From Oceanobacillus jeddahensis (GTDB lineage: Bacteria > Bacillota > Bacilli > Bacillales > Amphibacillaceae), in contig NZ_CCDM010000003.1 of assembly GCF_000750635.1 (NCBI RefSeq), forward strand, positions 273,121 through 337,120: a DNA stretch of 64,000 bases, given 5' to 3'. The notes below the pieces were generated by a model. The model saw only the letters and a program-made list of their open reading frames with translations. It did not search any database and was not told where the DNA came from. Position numbers and translations under genes: made by a program. Positions 8,510-16,799 of this stretch are shown one piece after another (position 1 is the stretch's first letter; every line of letters starts with the position of its first letter).

Positions 8510-9793
8510 TTAAACCCAGCCTCTGAAACGGGAAGCTTCGGCCATTTTTCTAACACCTATCATATATGCTGCCAGTCGCATATCGATTTTTCTCGTTTTT
8601 GCCATATGGTATATATTATTAAAAGATTTAATCATGATTTCATGTAATCGTTTATCGATTTCTTCTTCGGTCCAATAGAAGCCTTGGTTATTCTGCACCC
8701 ACTCAAAGTAGGATACCGTTACGCCGCCAGCTGATGCCAAAACATCGGGAACGATAAGAATATCTCTATCTGTCAGAATTTTAGTTGCTTCCATTGTCGT
8801 CGGACCATTTGCTGCCTCAACAATGATAGAGGCTTTAATATTATGAGCATTATCTCTTGTGATTTGATTTTGTACTGCTGCTGGAACAATAATATCACAA
8901 TCCAGTTCAAACAACTCTTTATTTGTAATTGTTTGATCAAATAGCTTCGTTACTGTTCCGAAACTATCCCGGCGATCCAGCAGATAATCAATATCTAAAC
9001 CATTTGCATCGTATAATGCTCCATACGCATCTGAAATTGCGACAACTTTCGCACCAGCATCATGCAAGAATTTAGATAAGAAACTTCCTGCATTTCCAAA
9101 CCCTTGAATGACTACACGAGCTCCTTTAATATCAATGCCTTTCTTTTTCGCTGCTTCATTTAAAGCAATTGTAACCCCTTTGGCGGTAGCAGATTCTCTC
9201 CCGTGAGAGCCTCCAAGAACGATTGGTTTTCCGGTGATGAAGCCAGGGTTATTTAATTTATCAATTTTACTATATTCATCCATCATCCATGCCATGATTT
9301 GCGAATTTGTAAAGACATCGGGAGCTGGAATGTCTTTTGTTGGCCCAACAATTTGACTTACAGCTCGAACATATCCACGGCTTAAAGCTTCTAACTCCCT
9401 AAAAGACATTTCTCTAGGATCACAGATTATCCCGCCCTTTGCTCCTCCATAAGGTAAATCTACAATCCCAGCTTTTAAACTCATCCATATTGAAAGTGCT
9501 TTCACTTCTGTTTCAGTAACATCAGGATGAAAACGAATCCCACCTTTTGTTGGCCCAATAGCGTCATTATGCTGTGCTCTGTAACCAGTAAAAACTTTCA
9601 CCTTTCCGTCATCCATACGGACTGGAATACGTACAGTAAGCATGCGCAAAGGATCTTTTAATAAATCAAACACTTCTTCAGGGTAACCAAGTTTATTTAA
9701 TGCGGTTTCCACAATGGATAACGTTGAATTTAACACATCAGTATTTTCTTGTTTTTTTGCTTGGGAAGCATCTCCTGCTTTATCGCCTGCCAT
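8510..9793 (-). CDS. gudB: NAD-specific glutamate dehydrogenase
   Basis: The 427-residue protein matches the GudB/RocG family throughout. It has the substrate-binding stretch TKGGIRFHP, the catalytic lysine region PYGGAKGGIICDP, TKDIPAPDVFTNSQ, and the nucleotide-binding GFGNAGSFL. It converts glutamate to 2-oxoglutarate and ammonia. The conserved position next to ypdA and the MecA-like gene supports gudB rather than rocG. I see no in-frame duplication near the active site of the kind that inactivates gudB in laboratory B. subtilis 168, so it should be active. Confidence 0.94.
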   Translation of the reverse strand: MAGDKAGDASQAKKQENTDVLNSTLSIVETALNKLGYPEEVFDLLKDPLRMLTVRIPVRMDDGKVKVFTGYRAQHNDAIGPTKGGIRFHPDVTETEVKALSIWMSLKAGIVDLPYGGAKGGIICDPREMSFRELEALSRGYVRAVSQIVGPTKDIPAPDVFTNSQIMAWMMDEYSKIDKLNNPGFITGKPIVLGGSHGRESATAKGVTIALNEAAKKKGIDIKGARVVIQGFGNAGSFLSKFLHDAGAKVVAISDAYGALYDANGLDIDYLLDRRDSFGTVTKLFDQTITNKELFELDCDIIVPAAVQNQITRDNAHNIKASIIVEAANGPTTMEATKILTDRDILIVPDVLASAGGVTVSYFEWVQNNQGFYWTEEEIDKRLHEIMIKSFNNIYHMAKTRKIDMRLAAYMIGVRKMAEASRFRGWV

Positions 9794-9931
9794 TACTATT
9801 TACCCCCTACCATTATATCAATGTTTTACTCACTCAACGTTTAGTATACACGTTCATACAAAATATGCAATGAAAGAGGTGACGGGCTTGATAGTAAGAT
9901 TTTAATCAAGTAATATACTTTTTATTTGACC

Positions 9932-9958
9932 ATTTGCTTCTCTTTTTACGAAGCAAAA
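9932..9958 (-). terminator. Short hairpin at the end of the MecA-like gene
   Basis: TTTGCTTC and GAAGCAAA form a perfect 8-bp stem overlapping the stop codon. The U-run is weak in the direction of transcription. Confidence 0.45.
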
Positions 9959-10533
9959 TAATGGTTAATTTTAGAGATGGCATCTCTTTCAAAAATGACT
10001 TTTCCATATTCCTGTAAACGATGAGAGGTTAATATGCTCGGATGAGCAAATTCAGACATAAGACCAATAATATTTTCTTTATGTCTGTTCGTGTGCACAT
10101 AAGGATCCAGCATCATAAAGTAACGATTTTCCATAAAGTACACATTCGATTCTTTGATATGCATATGAGATAAATAACTTGCCACCGCAATAACATCTTC
10201 AAAATCATCAAAGGAGAAAATAAGTTCTTTACTTTCATCAAGCGTCACTTTCATTTCAATATATTCTTCATCCACTTCTATATCCGTATCATCATATTGA
10301 TGCGTAACAAAAATATGCATTCCTTGAGCTTGCATGAGGTGTACCTGTACAAGCAACATTCCTTCAAATTCCATTCCCAATTCACTGCTTGCTTCATACA
10401 TCATATCACTAAACAACGTACGAACATTAGATGCATCATGCCATAAGTCCTCACGGGTAAATCCTCTTTCAATAAGATCATCGAACGTAAGAAAAATTTT
10501 AAATTGGTCTGTTGAAAGTCGTTCGATCCGCAT
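9946..10533 (-). CDS. ypbH: Adaptor protein of the MecA/YpbH family
   Basis: The 195-residue acidic protein opens with MRIERLSTDQFKIFLTFDDL, typical of MecA-family adaptors. The N-terminal part binds target proteins, and the C-terminal domain (from about residue 100) binds ClpC. The position between gudB and the ypbD-recQ group corresponds to ypbH, the MecA paralogue of B. subtilis. Many Bacilli have both, so a true mecA may lie elsewhere. No clear U-rich terminator follows. Confidence 0.85.
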   Translation of the reverse strand: MRIERLSTDQFKIFLTFDDLIERGFTREDLWHDASNVRTLFSDMMYEASSELGMEFEGMLLVQVHLMQAQGMHIFVTHQYDDTDIEVDEEYIEMKVTLDESKELIFSFDDFEDVIAVASYLSHMHIKESNVYFMENRYFMMLDPYVHTNRHKENIIGLMSEFAHPSILTSHRLQEYGKVIFERDAISKINHYFAS

Positions 10534-10757
10534 ACTGCATCCCCCTTATCTTCTTAACTTTTGCAACAAGTATTAATATTAATATATGCACTATTTTCAA
10601 ATGATGAACATAACCTGCTTGTATCGTTTTGAAAATGGGTTCATAAATGAGCAAAGAATATATTTATTTGAAGTATTCATCTATATTCTTCCTATACTTG
10701 TACGCTAATTATAACATTTTATGTGTTTGTTGAATCCTATTATGCTTATTTAAAAAA

Positions 10758-11042
10758 TCAAATAAACCAGACGATAACACCGGCAAGAGCTAGAAGTAAG
10801 ACAACAATAAAAAGAAAACGCAGTAGCCGGAGATTTAGTTTAAAGCGTATTTTTCGCTTATCTTTATGTACTTCATTTCTTGGAGGCAAATTCAATATAT
10901 CAATTTCTACAGATCCCTGCTCCAATTGTTCATATTGATCCTGGATAACTTGTTCCCTTTCTTCGTTTTGATGTTCTGTTACCTCTTCAATAGCTTGTCT
11001 CAATGTGTCTGCCTGATCATTATGTTTGGAGCTCAATTCCAT
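10758..11042 (-). CDS. Small single-pass membrane protein, YpbE-position
   Basis: This 94-residue protein has a glutamine- and glutamate-rich cytosolic part, the segment LPPRNEVHKDKRK, and one C-terminal membrane helix (about residues 70-94). Its place after ypbD is that of ypbE, whose product in B. subtilis continues past the membrane segment into a LysM domain. Here the protein stops right after the helix and I see no LysM remnant downstream, so the YpbE link rests on position and N-terminal style. The ATG directly abuts a GAGGTG ribosome site; a GTG three bases upstream is an alternative start. Confidence 0.7.
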   Translation of the reverse strand: MELSSKHNDQADTLRQAIEEVTEHQNEEREQVIQDQYEQLEQGSVEIDILNLPPRNEVHKDKRKIRFKLNLRLLRFLFIVVLLLALAGVIVWFI

Positions 11043-11046
11043 CACC

Positions 11047-11613
11047 TCATTTCTTTAACCGTATAACTAAACCAAGTAGAAAGTCAATGAAAAAGTGCAT
11101 GACAATGGGCGCAATTAAATTAGCTGTATGCTCATAAACCCAGCCAATATAAAAACTTAAGGCTAAGACGGCAAAAAATAATAAAGGTTTCTTTAAATAC
11201 CGTATATGGACTACTGCAAAAAGCACACTTGCAAATACATACCCAAAAGTTGTTTGAACAACACCTCTAAATAAAAGTTCCTCACAAATGGCTACCGTAA
11301 GTGTAAATATAAATATAAAGCTGACTGATTCATTTTTAAATATAAGCTCATTGATCCCGCCATCATCCCACCATTTTTTGGGAGCTATATACATGATAAG
11401 CCATTCAATAAAAATAACGACAAGAGCAGACAAAAATCCAAAAATAAAAATTTCTTTCAAATTCCAGTTGAAAAGATATAACCAATTGAAAAAGGAATCA
11501 AACAGAAAAAAACTCAAGGTCATTGCTAACAGTAAAAATAATCCTTGGGAAAAAAATAATTGCATTCTTCGTTCTTTTGTTGACATTTTCTTTATCAATT
11601 CATATTGATTCAT
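11047..11613 (-). CDS. ypbD: CPBP family intramembrane metalloprotease YpbD
   Basis: A polytopic membrane protein of 188 residues with the CPBP/Abi motifs: EExxxR (E111, E112, R116 in CEELLFRG), FAVVHIRY, and MHFFIDFLLG near the C-terminus. Histidines in the last two are the expected metal ligands. The open frame extends upstream into recQ, but the ATG at 11613 follows GAGGCG and starts one base after the recQ stop, so recQ and ypbD are translationally linked. The substrate is unknown. Confidence 0.88.
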   Translation of the reverse strand: MNQYELIKKMSTKERRMQLFFSQGLFLLLAMTLSFFLFDSFFNWLYLFNWNLKEIFIFGFLSALVVIFIEWLIMYIAPKKWWDDGGINELIFKNESVSFIFIFTLTVAICEELLFRGVVQTTFGYVFASVLFAVVHIRYLKKPLLFFAVLALSFYIGWVYEHTANLIAPIVMHFFIDFLLGLVIRLKK

Positions 11614-11614
11614 T

Positions 11615-13153
11615 TCACGCCTCTTCCAAATGCAAGATTTTCTGTAGTTTTTTGCGCCAGTCCAAAGGGTAAGCAGCTTCGGTATTTTTAAGTGATGATT
11701 CGGGTATCCATTTACTCCAATCAAAGCCACAATTGCTACAACATTGATCGGGCGCTTCTTTGAAATTATCCTGGAACGATTGATAAAGTGTTTTACGTAA
11801 ACAATCTTTCGTCTGGATCCATTGATATAATTCATTTAGCTTGCTGTTTTTATATAATTGCCGTTTCTCCAAGTATTTCATGACACTGTCTCTGACCTGA
11901 TTCCATTTCCTTTCATCTATAAACCATTCATTATCACAAATCAGTTCATGTTTTTGCAGTTGTCTTTGAATGAATCGCCCTGCTCCTTCATTTATATCCG
12001 CCATCATGTGTAATTGTTCCGGAGAAGGTAATTCCATGTGATGACGCTGATTAGTTAAAATCATTGTAATGATATGATCGATCTCCTCCATCGTTGGCAG
12101 CTCATTTTCTACCATACGTGCGGATAAACGAAAATCTCCTTTTTGATATAAAATAACGCCAACACTTGATTGGCCATCTCTACCGGCTCTTCCGACTTCC
12201 TGGATGTAAGATTCGAGCTGCAAAGGGAGATGATAGTGAATGACCATCCTGATATCTGGCTTATTAATTCCCATTCCAAAAGCGCTTGTACAGCAAATGA
12301 TATCTATTTGATTATTCATAAATTGCTGCTGAATCCGTAAACGTTCAGATGCTTCCATACCGCCATGATAATAGGCAATATTACGGTTTGGAAGCTTCGC
12401 AGAAAGTGACAGAGCTATCTCTTCTGAAGCTTGTCTGCTTGTGAAATAGATTAATGTAGGAACAAAATAAGATTTTGTCATTTCTGCAATACGATCTAAT
12501 TTTTCTTGATCATTTTCCATTTCTTCTACATAAAATGCAATATTTTCCCGATCCATCGGATAAATATGCTTTTTCATTTCCGGCTTATACAAGCTTTGAA
12601 TGATGTCTTCCTGTACATCTGGAGTTGCTGTAGCACTTAATGCTAATACCGGTGGATGATCTAATGCTGCTATCACTTCATGCAGTCGTTGATAATCTGG
12701 ACGAAATTCGTGCCCCCATTGTGAGATACAATGGGCTTCATCAACAACAAACAGTTTGATGGGCAATTGCTTCAAATAATTTTGATGCGTTCTTTTTTGC
12801 AGCCACTCTGGCGAAACATAAATGAGACGGTATGCGTGTAAATTATTTAAAGCTCTTTGCTGTTCCTGAAAAGGTAAAAAACTATTTAAGGCAATCACTT
12901 CTTTAAAAGAAGCCGCTTTTAATTCCTTTACCTGGTCAATCATTAAAGAAATTAATGGGGATACAACGATCGTAATACCATCCAATAGTTTTGCAGGAAG
13001 TTGATAACAGATGGACTTACCAGAACCAGTCGGTAAGACGCCTAGTACATCCTCTCCACGTAAAACATCAGAAATAATTTCCTTTTGCCCTTGACGAAAG
13101 GAATCATAATTAAAATGACGATGCAATGCTTCTTCTAAATGAATTGTCCTCAC
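11615..13153 (-). CDS. recQ: ATP-dependent DNA helicase, RecQ family (RecS type)
   Basis: The 512-residue protein has the full superfamily 2 core: Walker A TGSGKS (42-47), DEAH box in VVDEAHCISQWGHEF, LSATATP, and the motif VI region QEVGRAGRDG. Near the C-terminus is a cysteine cluster (CCSNCGF). There is no HRDC domain, matching the short RecS helicase (ypbC). It starts at GTG with AGGAGG only about 3 bases upstream, a tight spacing. It follows ypbB by 7 bases, and the ypbB-recQ pairing is conserved in Bacilli. Confidence 0.92.
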   Translation of the reverse strand: MRTIHLEEALHRHFNYDSFRQGQKEIISDVLRGEDVLGVLPTGSGKSICYQLPAKLLDGITIVVSPLISLMIDQVKELKAASFKEVIALNSFLPFQEQQRALNNLHAYRLIYVSPEWLQKRTHQNYLKQLPIKLFVVDEAHCISQWGHEFRPDYQRLHEVIAALDHPPVLALSATATPDVQEDIIQSLYKPEMKKHIYPMDRENIAFYVEEMENDQEKLDRIAEMTKSYFVPTLIYFTSRQASEEIALSLSAKLPNRNIAYYHGGMEASERLRIQQQFMNNQIDIICCTSAFGMGINKPDIRMVIHYHLPLQLESYIQEVGRAGRDGQSSVGVILYQKGDFRLSARMVENELPTMEEIDHIITMILTNQRHHMELPSPEQLHMMADINEGAGRFIQRQLQKHELICDNEWFIDERKWNQVRDSVMKYLEKRQLYKNSKLNELYQWIQTKDCLRKTLYQSFQDNFKEAPDQCCSNCGFDWSKWIPESSLKNTEAAYPLDWRKKLQKILHLEEA

Positions 13154-13160
13154 TCCCCTC

Positions 13161-14198
13161 CTACTTATTATATAACACTAATGCCAAGCGAATTTGAAAA
13201 TAACTAATATCTGGATGGACATCATTTTTTATTTCTTTTAAACGATACGATTGCTTTGTTTGTACAACTTCTTTGATTTCTTCATAAATGGCAGAATTCA
13301 AGTAATCAAAAAAAGGAAAATCTTCCTTATGCATGGCAATCTCCACTAAATGATCCTGTATCGTATTTGCCTTTAACCGACGAATTCGCATCATTTCTTC
13401 AAATGAGTACTGTTTTTGCATTAAGCGAAGTGTAAATTGTGCTGTCTGGCTCAATGGCGTATCAGCAGCACGCAAGTTTTTTGCGAAAACCTGAAGCATC
13501 GGATAATTTGTATCATCTTCCTGTACACGCAGCAAATGATAAAATGTTTTCTGCAGCGTTAAATAACAATCCGGAATAGAAAGCTGGTAGTCCTGGGAAA
13601 GCTGCTGCAAACTGCTTCCATAAGAATAATAGCTGGTTATACGATCAACAAACATAGAAGCTTCAAGGTCAGTTAATCTGGATAAAGCATTTTCTAATTC
13701 CTTATAAAGCTGTTGCAACACTTCTATCGAACGGTGCTTATACTGCTTATAAAAACCTTTAATAAACTGCTCAATTTCATGGTTATCCGTAATAGGTATG
13801 AATCGAAACTGATTCTTAGAGGTGTTGGTAAAAGTCTGAATAAAAAGCAGTAATCGTTGCTTAAAAGGCTCTATTCTATTTTTATATGTTGATCCAGCAA
13901 ACCCGTTTAAATACTCTTTATTGGATACAAGCCAAGCTTCCCCTTTTTTTGTTATGTGCAGCTTCTGTTTCTCACCTTCCTGTAAATAATCCTTCTCTAG
14001 CAGTTGATGAAGCTGTTGATGATAATCCTCTTTCTTTAAGTCGGGGTAAATGCCGTAGTAACTGGCGATATGATAAAATCTGGCATCCTGTATAGTTTGA
14101 ATAGCTTTTTTTCCAACTAAAAGGTTATAAATACTAGAAGAGGTGCGCTCTTGTTTTATTTTTTGAAAACAATCAATCAGAATTCCCTGGAAAAGCAT
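13161..14198 (-). CDS. ypbB: YpbB family helix-turn-helix protein
   Basis: A 345-residue protein with a C-terminal segment typical of the RecQ-associated HTH domain (QDYQLSIPDCYLTLQKTFYH, then RRLKANTIQDHLVEIAM). The latter resembles the RQC-like winged module that follows RecQ in other bacteria. Because recQ here lacks an HRDC domain and directly follows, YpbB may be its detached accessory part; that is inference. Function is not established. Confidence 0.82.
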   Translation of the reverse strand: MLFQGILIDCFQKIKQERTSSSIYNLLVGKKAIQTIQDARFYHIASYYGIYPDLKKEDYHQQLHQLLEKDYLQEGEKQKLHITKKGEAWLVSNKEYLNGFAGSTYKNRIEPFKQRLLLFIQTFTNTSKNQFRFIPITDNHEIEQFIKGFYKQYKHRSIEVLQQLYKELENALSRLTDLEASMFVDRITSYYSYGSSLQQLSQDYQLSIPDCYLTLQKTFYHLLRVQEDDTNYPMLQVFAKNLRAADTPLSQTAQFTLRLMQKQYSFEEMMRIRRLKANTIQDHLVEIAMHKEDFPFFDYLNSAIYEEIKEVVQTKQSYRLKEIKNDVHPDISYFQIRLALVLYNK

Positions 14199-14241
14199 CT
14201 TGACACCACCATTCTTACTTAAACACCCTATGAAAGATTAT

Positions 14242-14976
14242 TTATTGAACAGCTTCTTTCACCCAATTTATTAATAAATCATCCTGGTATAAATCCCCTG
14301 GATAATCGATTTTCTCTATCTTTCCATTTTCGAATAAATACTGTAATAATTCATTAATTGCACTCATGTATTCCTGATATAAAAATTCATAGCTGATGGT
14401 TTCTTTAGGCATGACATTATCCGAACACACGGCAGGGTTTGTATAATTCACATATGTCCTGCATGGTATGGGGCGTACCTCATAAATCATGCAAGCACTT
14501 GTTTCCAAGTTCAAAAACGGGCATGGAAGATGCTCTTTTTTGTACTTATATTTTGCATCTGAATCAGAAGCCAAATCCATGTTACCTAAACGTTCTATTT
14601 TTTCGCTGTACATTTCATTGTATTGAATAAGGTGGTCTTCAATAAAATGCTTCCTGTCTCCAGGCATTTTAGAAATGGCATCTTTTATAAGCTTTGCTTC
14701 CATTTTATTTATAACTATTGGAAAGTAACAGCAAAAAGCACAGCCCATCTGACAAGTCGGTGTAAGATTAGCTGTAGATTCCATATCATTAATTTCTTCA
14801 CTCACTGCCTGAAGTAACTGAACGAATGCTTTAGCAATCTTATCATCAGCTGACATTTCTTCCTCATCCAAGATACAATCAATTACTTCATCAAAACGTT
14901 CCTGTTTAATTTCATATTTTTTATTTATTTCTTCACATTTAAGCATAATTTCTTCGTAGGTTAAAAATGCAGTCAT
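14242..14976 (-). CDS. YkgJ family cysteine-cluster protein
   Basis: The 244-residue protein has the YkgJ signature: CQMGCAFCCYFP around residue 70, CPFLN near 140, and ACMIYEVRPIPCRTYVNY near 150-165. These eight or so cysteines probably bind zinc or an iron-sulfur cluster. The biochemical role of the family is unknown. AGGAG lies 8 bases before the ATG. It is probably a single-gene transcript; ypbB starts 43 bases downstream and may be read through. Confidence 0.85.
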   Translation of the reverse strand: MTAFLTYEEIMLKCEEINKKYEIKQERFDEVIDCILDEEEMSADDKIAKAFVQLLQAVSEEINDMESTANLTPTCQMGCAFCCYFPIVINKMEAKLIKDAISKMPGDRKHFIEDHLIQYNEMYSEKIERLGNMDLASDSDAKYKYKKEHLPCPFLNLETSACMIYEVRPIPCRTYVNYTNPAVCSDNVMPKETISYEFLYQEYMSAINELLQYLFENGKIEKIDYPGDLYQDDLLINWVKEAVQ

Positions 14977-15254
14977 TCGCTTAACTCCTATTGTTCATAT
15001 CGTAAAATTTCATATTATTTTCATAGAAAAGTATATCATGAATGGATGAATGTTTGTATATGCAGGGTTTAAAAAGCTTGCAATGAAAAATGCAAATGGG
15101 AAAAATACACAGGAGGGATAACGATTTTTATTCATCAAATATTTATCACATAGATACACGGGGAAACAGATAATAAAATTATAATATTCACATGACTAAT
15201 CAAGAAATATATTTTAATCCGTGAAATAATTATTATAAAACGATATATATAATC

Positions 15255-15452
15255 ATGTTTGTATCCTATGCTTTAGGATTTGCTATCCTTTCTTCATTTT
15301 TAATAGGTGATAAGAAAAAAGCATACGCTTTCATCGTTTTAATGATAATTGGATTTTCATACTCTTTCCCCAGATTACTCGAAACTTCTGTTATATTCAG
15401 GGCAGCTAGTGTAGCGACGTGTATTTTCTTTATTATTGTTACATCGGTCTGA
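15255..15452 (+). CDS. Doubtful small hydrophobic protein (65 residues)
   Basis: The frame encodes two likely membrane helices separated by a lysine turn (GDKKKAYAF) and a composition unlike a random shadow. Against it, the ATG has no Shine-Dalgarno site, the upstream DNA is very AT-rich, and I recognise no family. It may be a decayed gene or chance. No function is proposed. Confidence 0.25.
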   Translation: MFVSYALGFAILSSFLIGDKKKAYAFIVLMIIGFSYSFPRLLETSVIFRAASVATCIFFIIVTSV

Positions 15453-15472
15453 TACAGGAAAAAGCATAGACA

Positions 15473-15520
15473 AAGAACCTCAAAAAAGTCCGCTGATTAA
15501 TGGTCTTTTCTGATGTTCTT
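15473..15520. terminator. Inverted repeat after the ECF S-component gene
   Basis: AAGAACCTCAAAAAAG and CTTTTCTGATGTTCTT pair at 14 of 16 positions across a 16-base loop. It lies 30 bases past the minus-strand gene and could serve both directions. Confidence 0.6.
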
Positions 15521-15549
15521 GAAGAAAACATTTTAGAAAAAGCACATCG

Positions 15550-16059
15550 TTAATACTTCATTCGAAATCTATTTTTCGCATATTTTTGAAATAAAACATG
15601 TAGTAATGGGTACAAAAGAATAGTAAACACAGCATTACCAATAGCATGAGCTGTGTCAAAAGGGAGTCCGGCCAAATAGTAAGGCCAGAAATGTCCTGTT
15701 ACTTGATATGTTGTTAAGGAAATAATCAAGCCGTAAAAATAACCGCTAAATACAGAAAAGAGTATAATAAAGATTAATGGAACCTTTTTCCAAACAACCC
15801 CGATGGTTCCAGCAGTTAAACCGATTAAGCACCATACAACAATTTGCCAGACAGTCCAAATCCCCATCCCAAGAAGCATATTTGAAAGGAATACTGATAA
15901 TATGCTTAATATAAGAGCCGATAGCGGTCCAAGAAATACACCTGTTAAAATAATAATTGCCGTAATGGGCTGGACATTCGGGATAAATTGTAATGCGTAC
16001 CTGCCTACTACCGCCAGAGCTGCGAGCAATGCAAGTAACGTTAGCTTATATGTGTTCAT
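15550..16059 (-). CDS. ECF transporter S component (substrate-binding subunit)
   Basis: A 169-residue protein with about five to six hydrophobic helices and the pattern of ECF S components (QPITAIIILTGVFLGPLSAL, then LAGLPFDTAHAIGNAVFTIL near the C-terminus). Such subunits bind a vitamin or related cofactor and share an energising EcfAA'T module encoded elsewhere. It starts 2 bases after a DUF4430 lipoprotein gene. DUF4430 domains resemble part of transcobalamin, which hints at a corrinoid or similar ligand, but the substrate cannot be read from sequence. Confidence 0.83.
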   Translation of the reverse strand: MNTYKLTLLALLAALAVVGRYALQFIPNVQPITAIIILTGVFLGPLSALILSILSVFLSNMLLGMGIWTVWQIVVWCLIGLTAGTIGVVWKKVPLIFIILFSVFSGYFYGLIISLTTYQVTGHFWPYYLAGLPFDTAHAIGNAVFTILLYPLLHVLFQKYAKNRFRMKY

Positions 16060-16061
16060 TT

Positions 16062-16499
16062 TTATTCCGTCGATTGTAAATCAAATGTAATTTCTTCTTC
16101 ACCATTCAGTTCATATTCTCCAGCTCCAACTGCTGCAGATTCACCATCTACAAAATACATCCAGTATTTTCCTTCGTCTTCATCATCAGATACACGCTCA
16201 ATAGAAGTAATGAAACCACTGTCTTCCTCTACGTAAAAAGCATCCTTCATTACATCTAACAGAATGTCCCCTTCTTCAATCTGTACGATTTCTTCTGAGA
16301 CGTATTGATTGCCTTCATCAATTGTGATCGTCAAACGTACTTCATCTTCTGCAAGTTCTTGATCTTCGCCACTGGATTCATTAGTGCTGACAGATGTATT
16401 TGAGTTTTCGTTTTCTTCCGCATCTTCACCATTACCACATGCTGCAAGAAAAACAAAGGACAGCAGCACTATACTAAAAAACTTTAACCACTTATTCAT
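16062..16499 (-). CDS. DUF4430 domain lipoprotein
   Basis: The 145-residue protein has a signal peptide with lipobox LAAC (cysteine 21), an acidic serine-rich tether (about 22-50), and a C-terminal DUF4430 domain (about 53-142, LTITIDEG ... WMYFVDGES). It should sit on the outer face of the membrane as a ligand-capturing partner of the S component encoded just downstream. AGGAG lies 6-7 bases before the ATG. A terminator hairpin and a long structured leader precede it, suggesting control by transcription attenuation. Confidence 0.85.
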   Translation of the reverse strand: MNKWLKFFSIVLLSFVFLAACGNGEDAEENENSNTSVSTNESSGEDQELAEDEVRLTITIDEGNQYVSEEIVQIEEGDILLDVMKDAFYVEEDSGFITSIERVSDDEDEGKYWMYFVDGESAAVGAGEYELNGEEEITFDLQSTE

Positions 16500-16760
16500 G
16501 TTTTATCTCCTCTCATGATCTGCTTCCAAAGCATAAAGAAAGCCTGTTAAGTTAACAGGCTGAAATGGCATCATATATACATACCATGTCCAATTCAGCT
16601 GCTTTCCTTAGAAGTAGGAAATCTGAGAGAAACGGGGAGAAAGCTGTCTACAATACTACGATGTATAGACATCCATAAATAGGATGTACATAAACAGAAA
16701 TTTCTATACGGAAGTCTAACTCAAGCTGTTATGCTTTCATTCCCCATCTCTCTGATTGGT
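16500..16760 (-). promoter_or_regulatory. Structured leader with terminator: candidate riboswitch of unknown class
   Basis: Reading in the gene direction: a 13-bp outer stem (16741-16753 with 16626-16638, G-U pairs allowed) continues after a small internal loop as AAAGC/GCTTT. Inside lie hairpin CATCC/GGATG and GTATAG/CTATAC. Then comes hairpin GCTGAA...TTCAGC with ATGGTAT/ATGCCAT (16559-16599), whose 3' arm shares three bases (16559-16561) with a terminator stem (16541-16561). I cannot match it to cobalamin, TPP, THF, SAM, lysine or T-box signatures. Confidence 0.6.
16541..16561 (-). terminator. Leader terminator before the DUF4430 gene
   Basis: AGCCTGTTAA and TTAACAGGCT form an almost perfect palindrome followed by TTTCTTTAT on the minus strand. 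It lies about 40 bases before the start codon and overlaps the preceding hairpin, so the two cannot form together. Confidence 0.72.
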
Positions 16761-16799
16761 ATTTTATATATATTGTTATATTATCATATTTAGCATTTT

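Larger units (their letters stand above)
14977..15549. other. AT-rich intergenic stretch
   Basis: These 573 bases hold one doubtful small frame (15255-15452) and a terminator-like inverted repeat (15473-15520). An AGGAGGG near 15112 is followed by no reading frame of note. No repeat-family member is visible. Confidence 0.6.

Noticed and set aside
11614..11835. Upstream extension of ypbD into recQ
   Set aside because: The extra 74 codons overlap recQ and have no ribosome site; the ATG at 11613 has one and gives a normal family length.
16500..16760. Cobalamin riboswitch before the DUF4430 gene
   Set aside because: The gene context suggested it, but I find no B12-box or other conserved core segments; the region is listed instead as a structured leader of unknown class.
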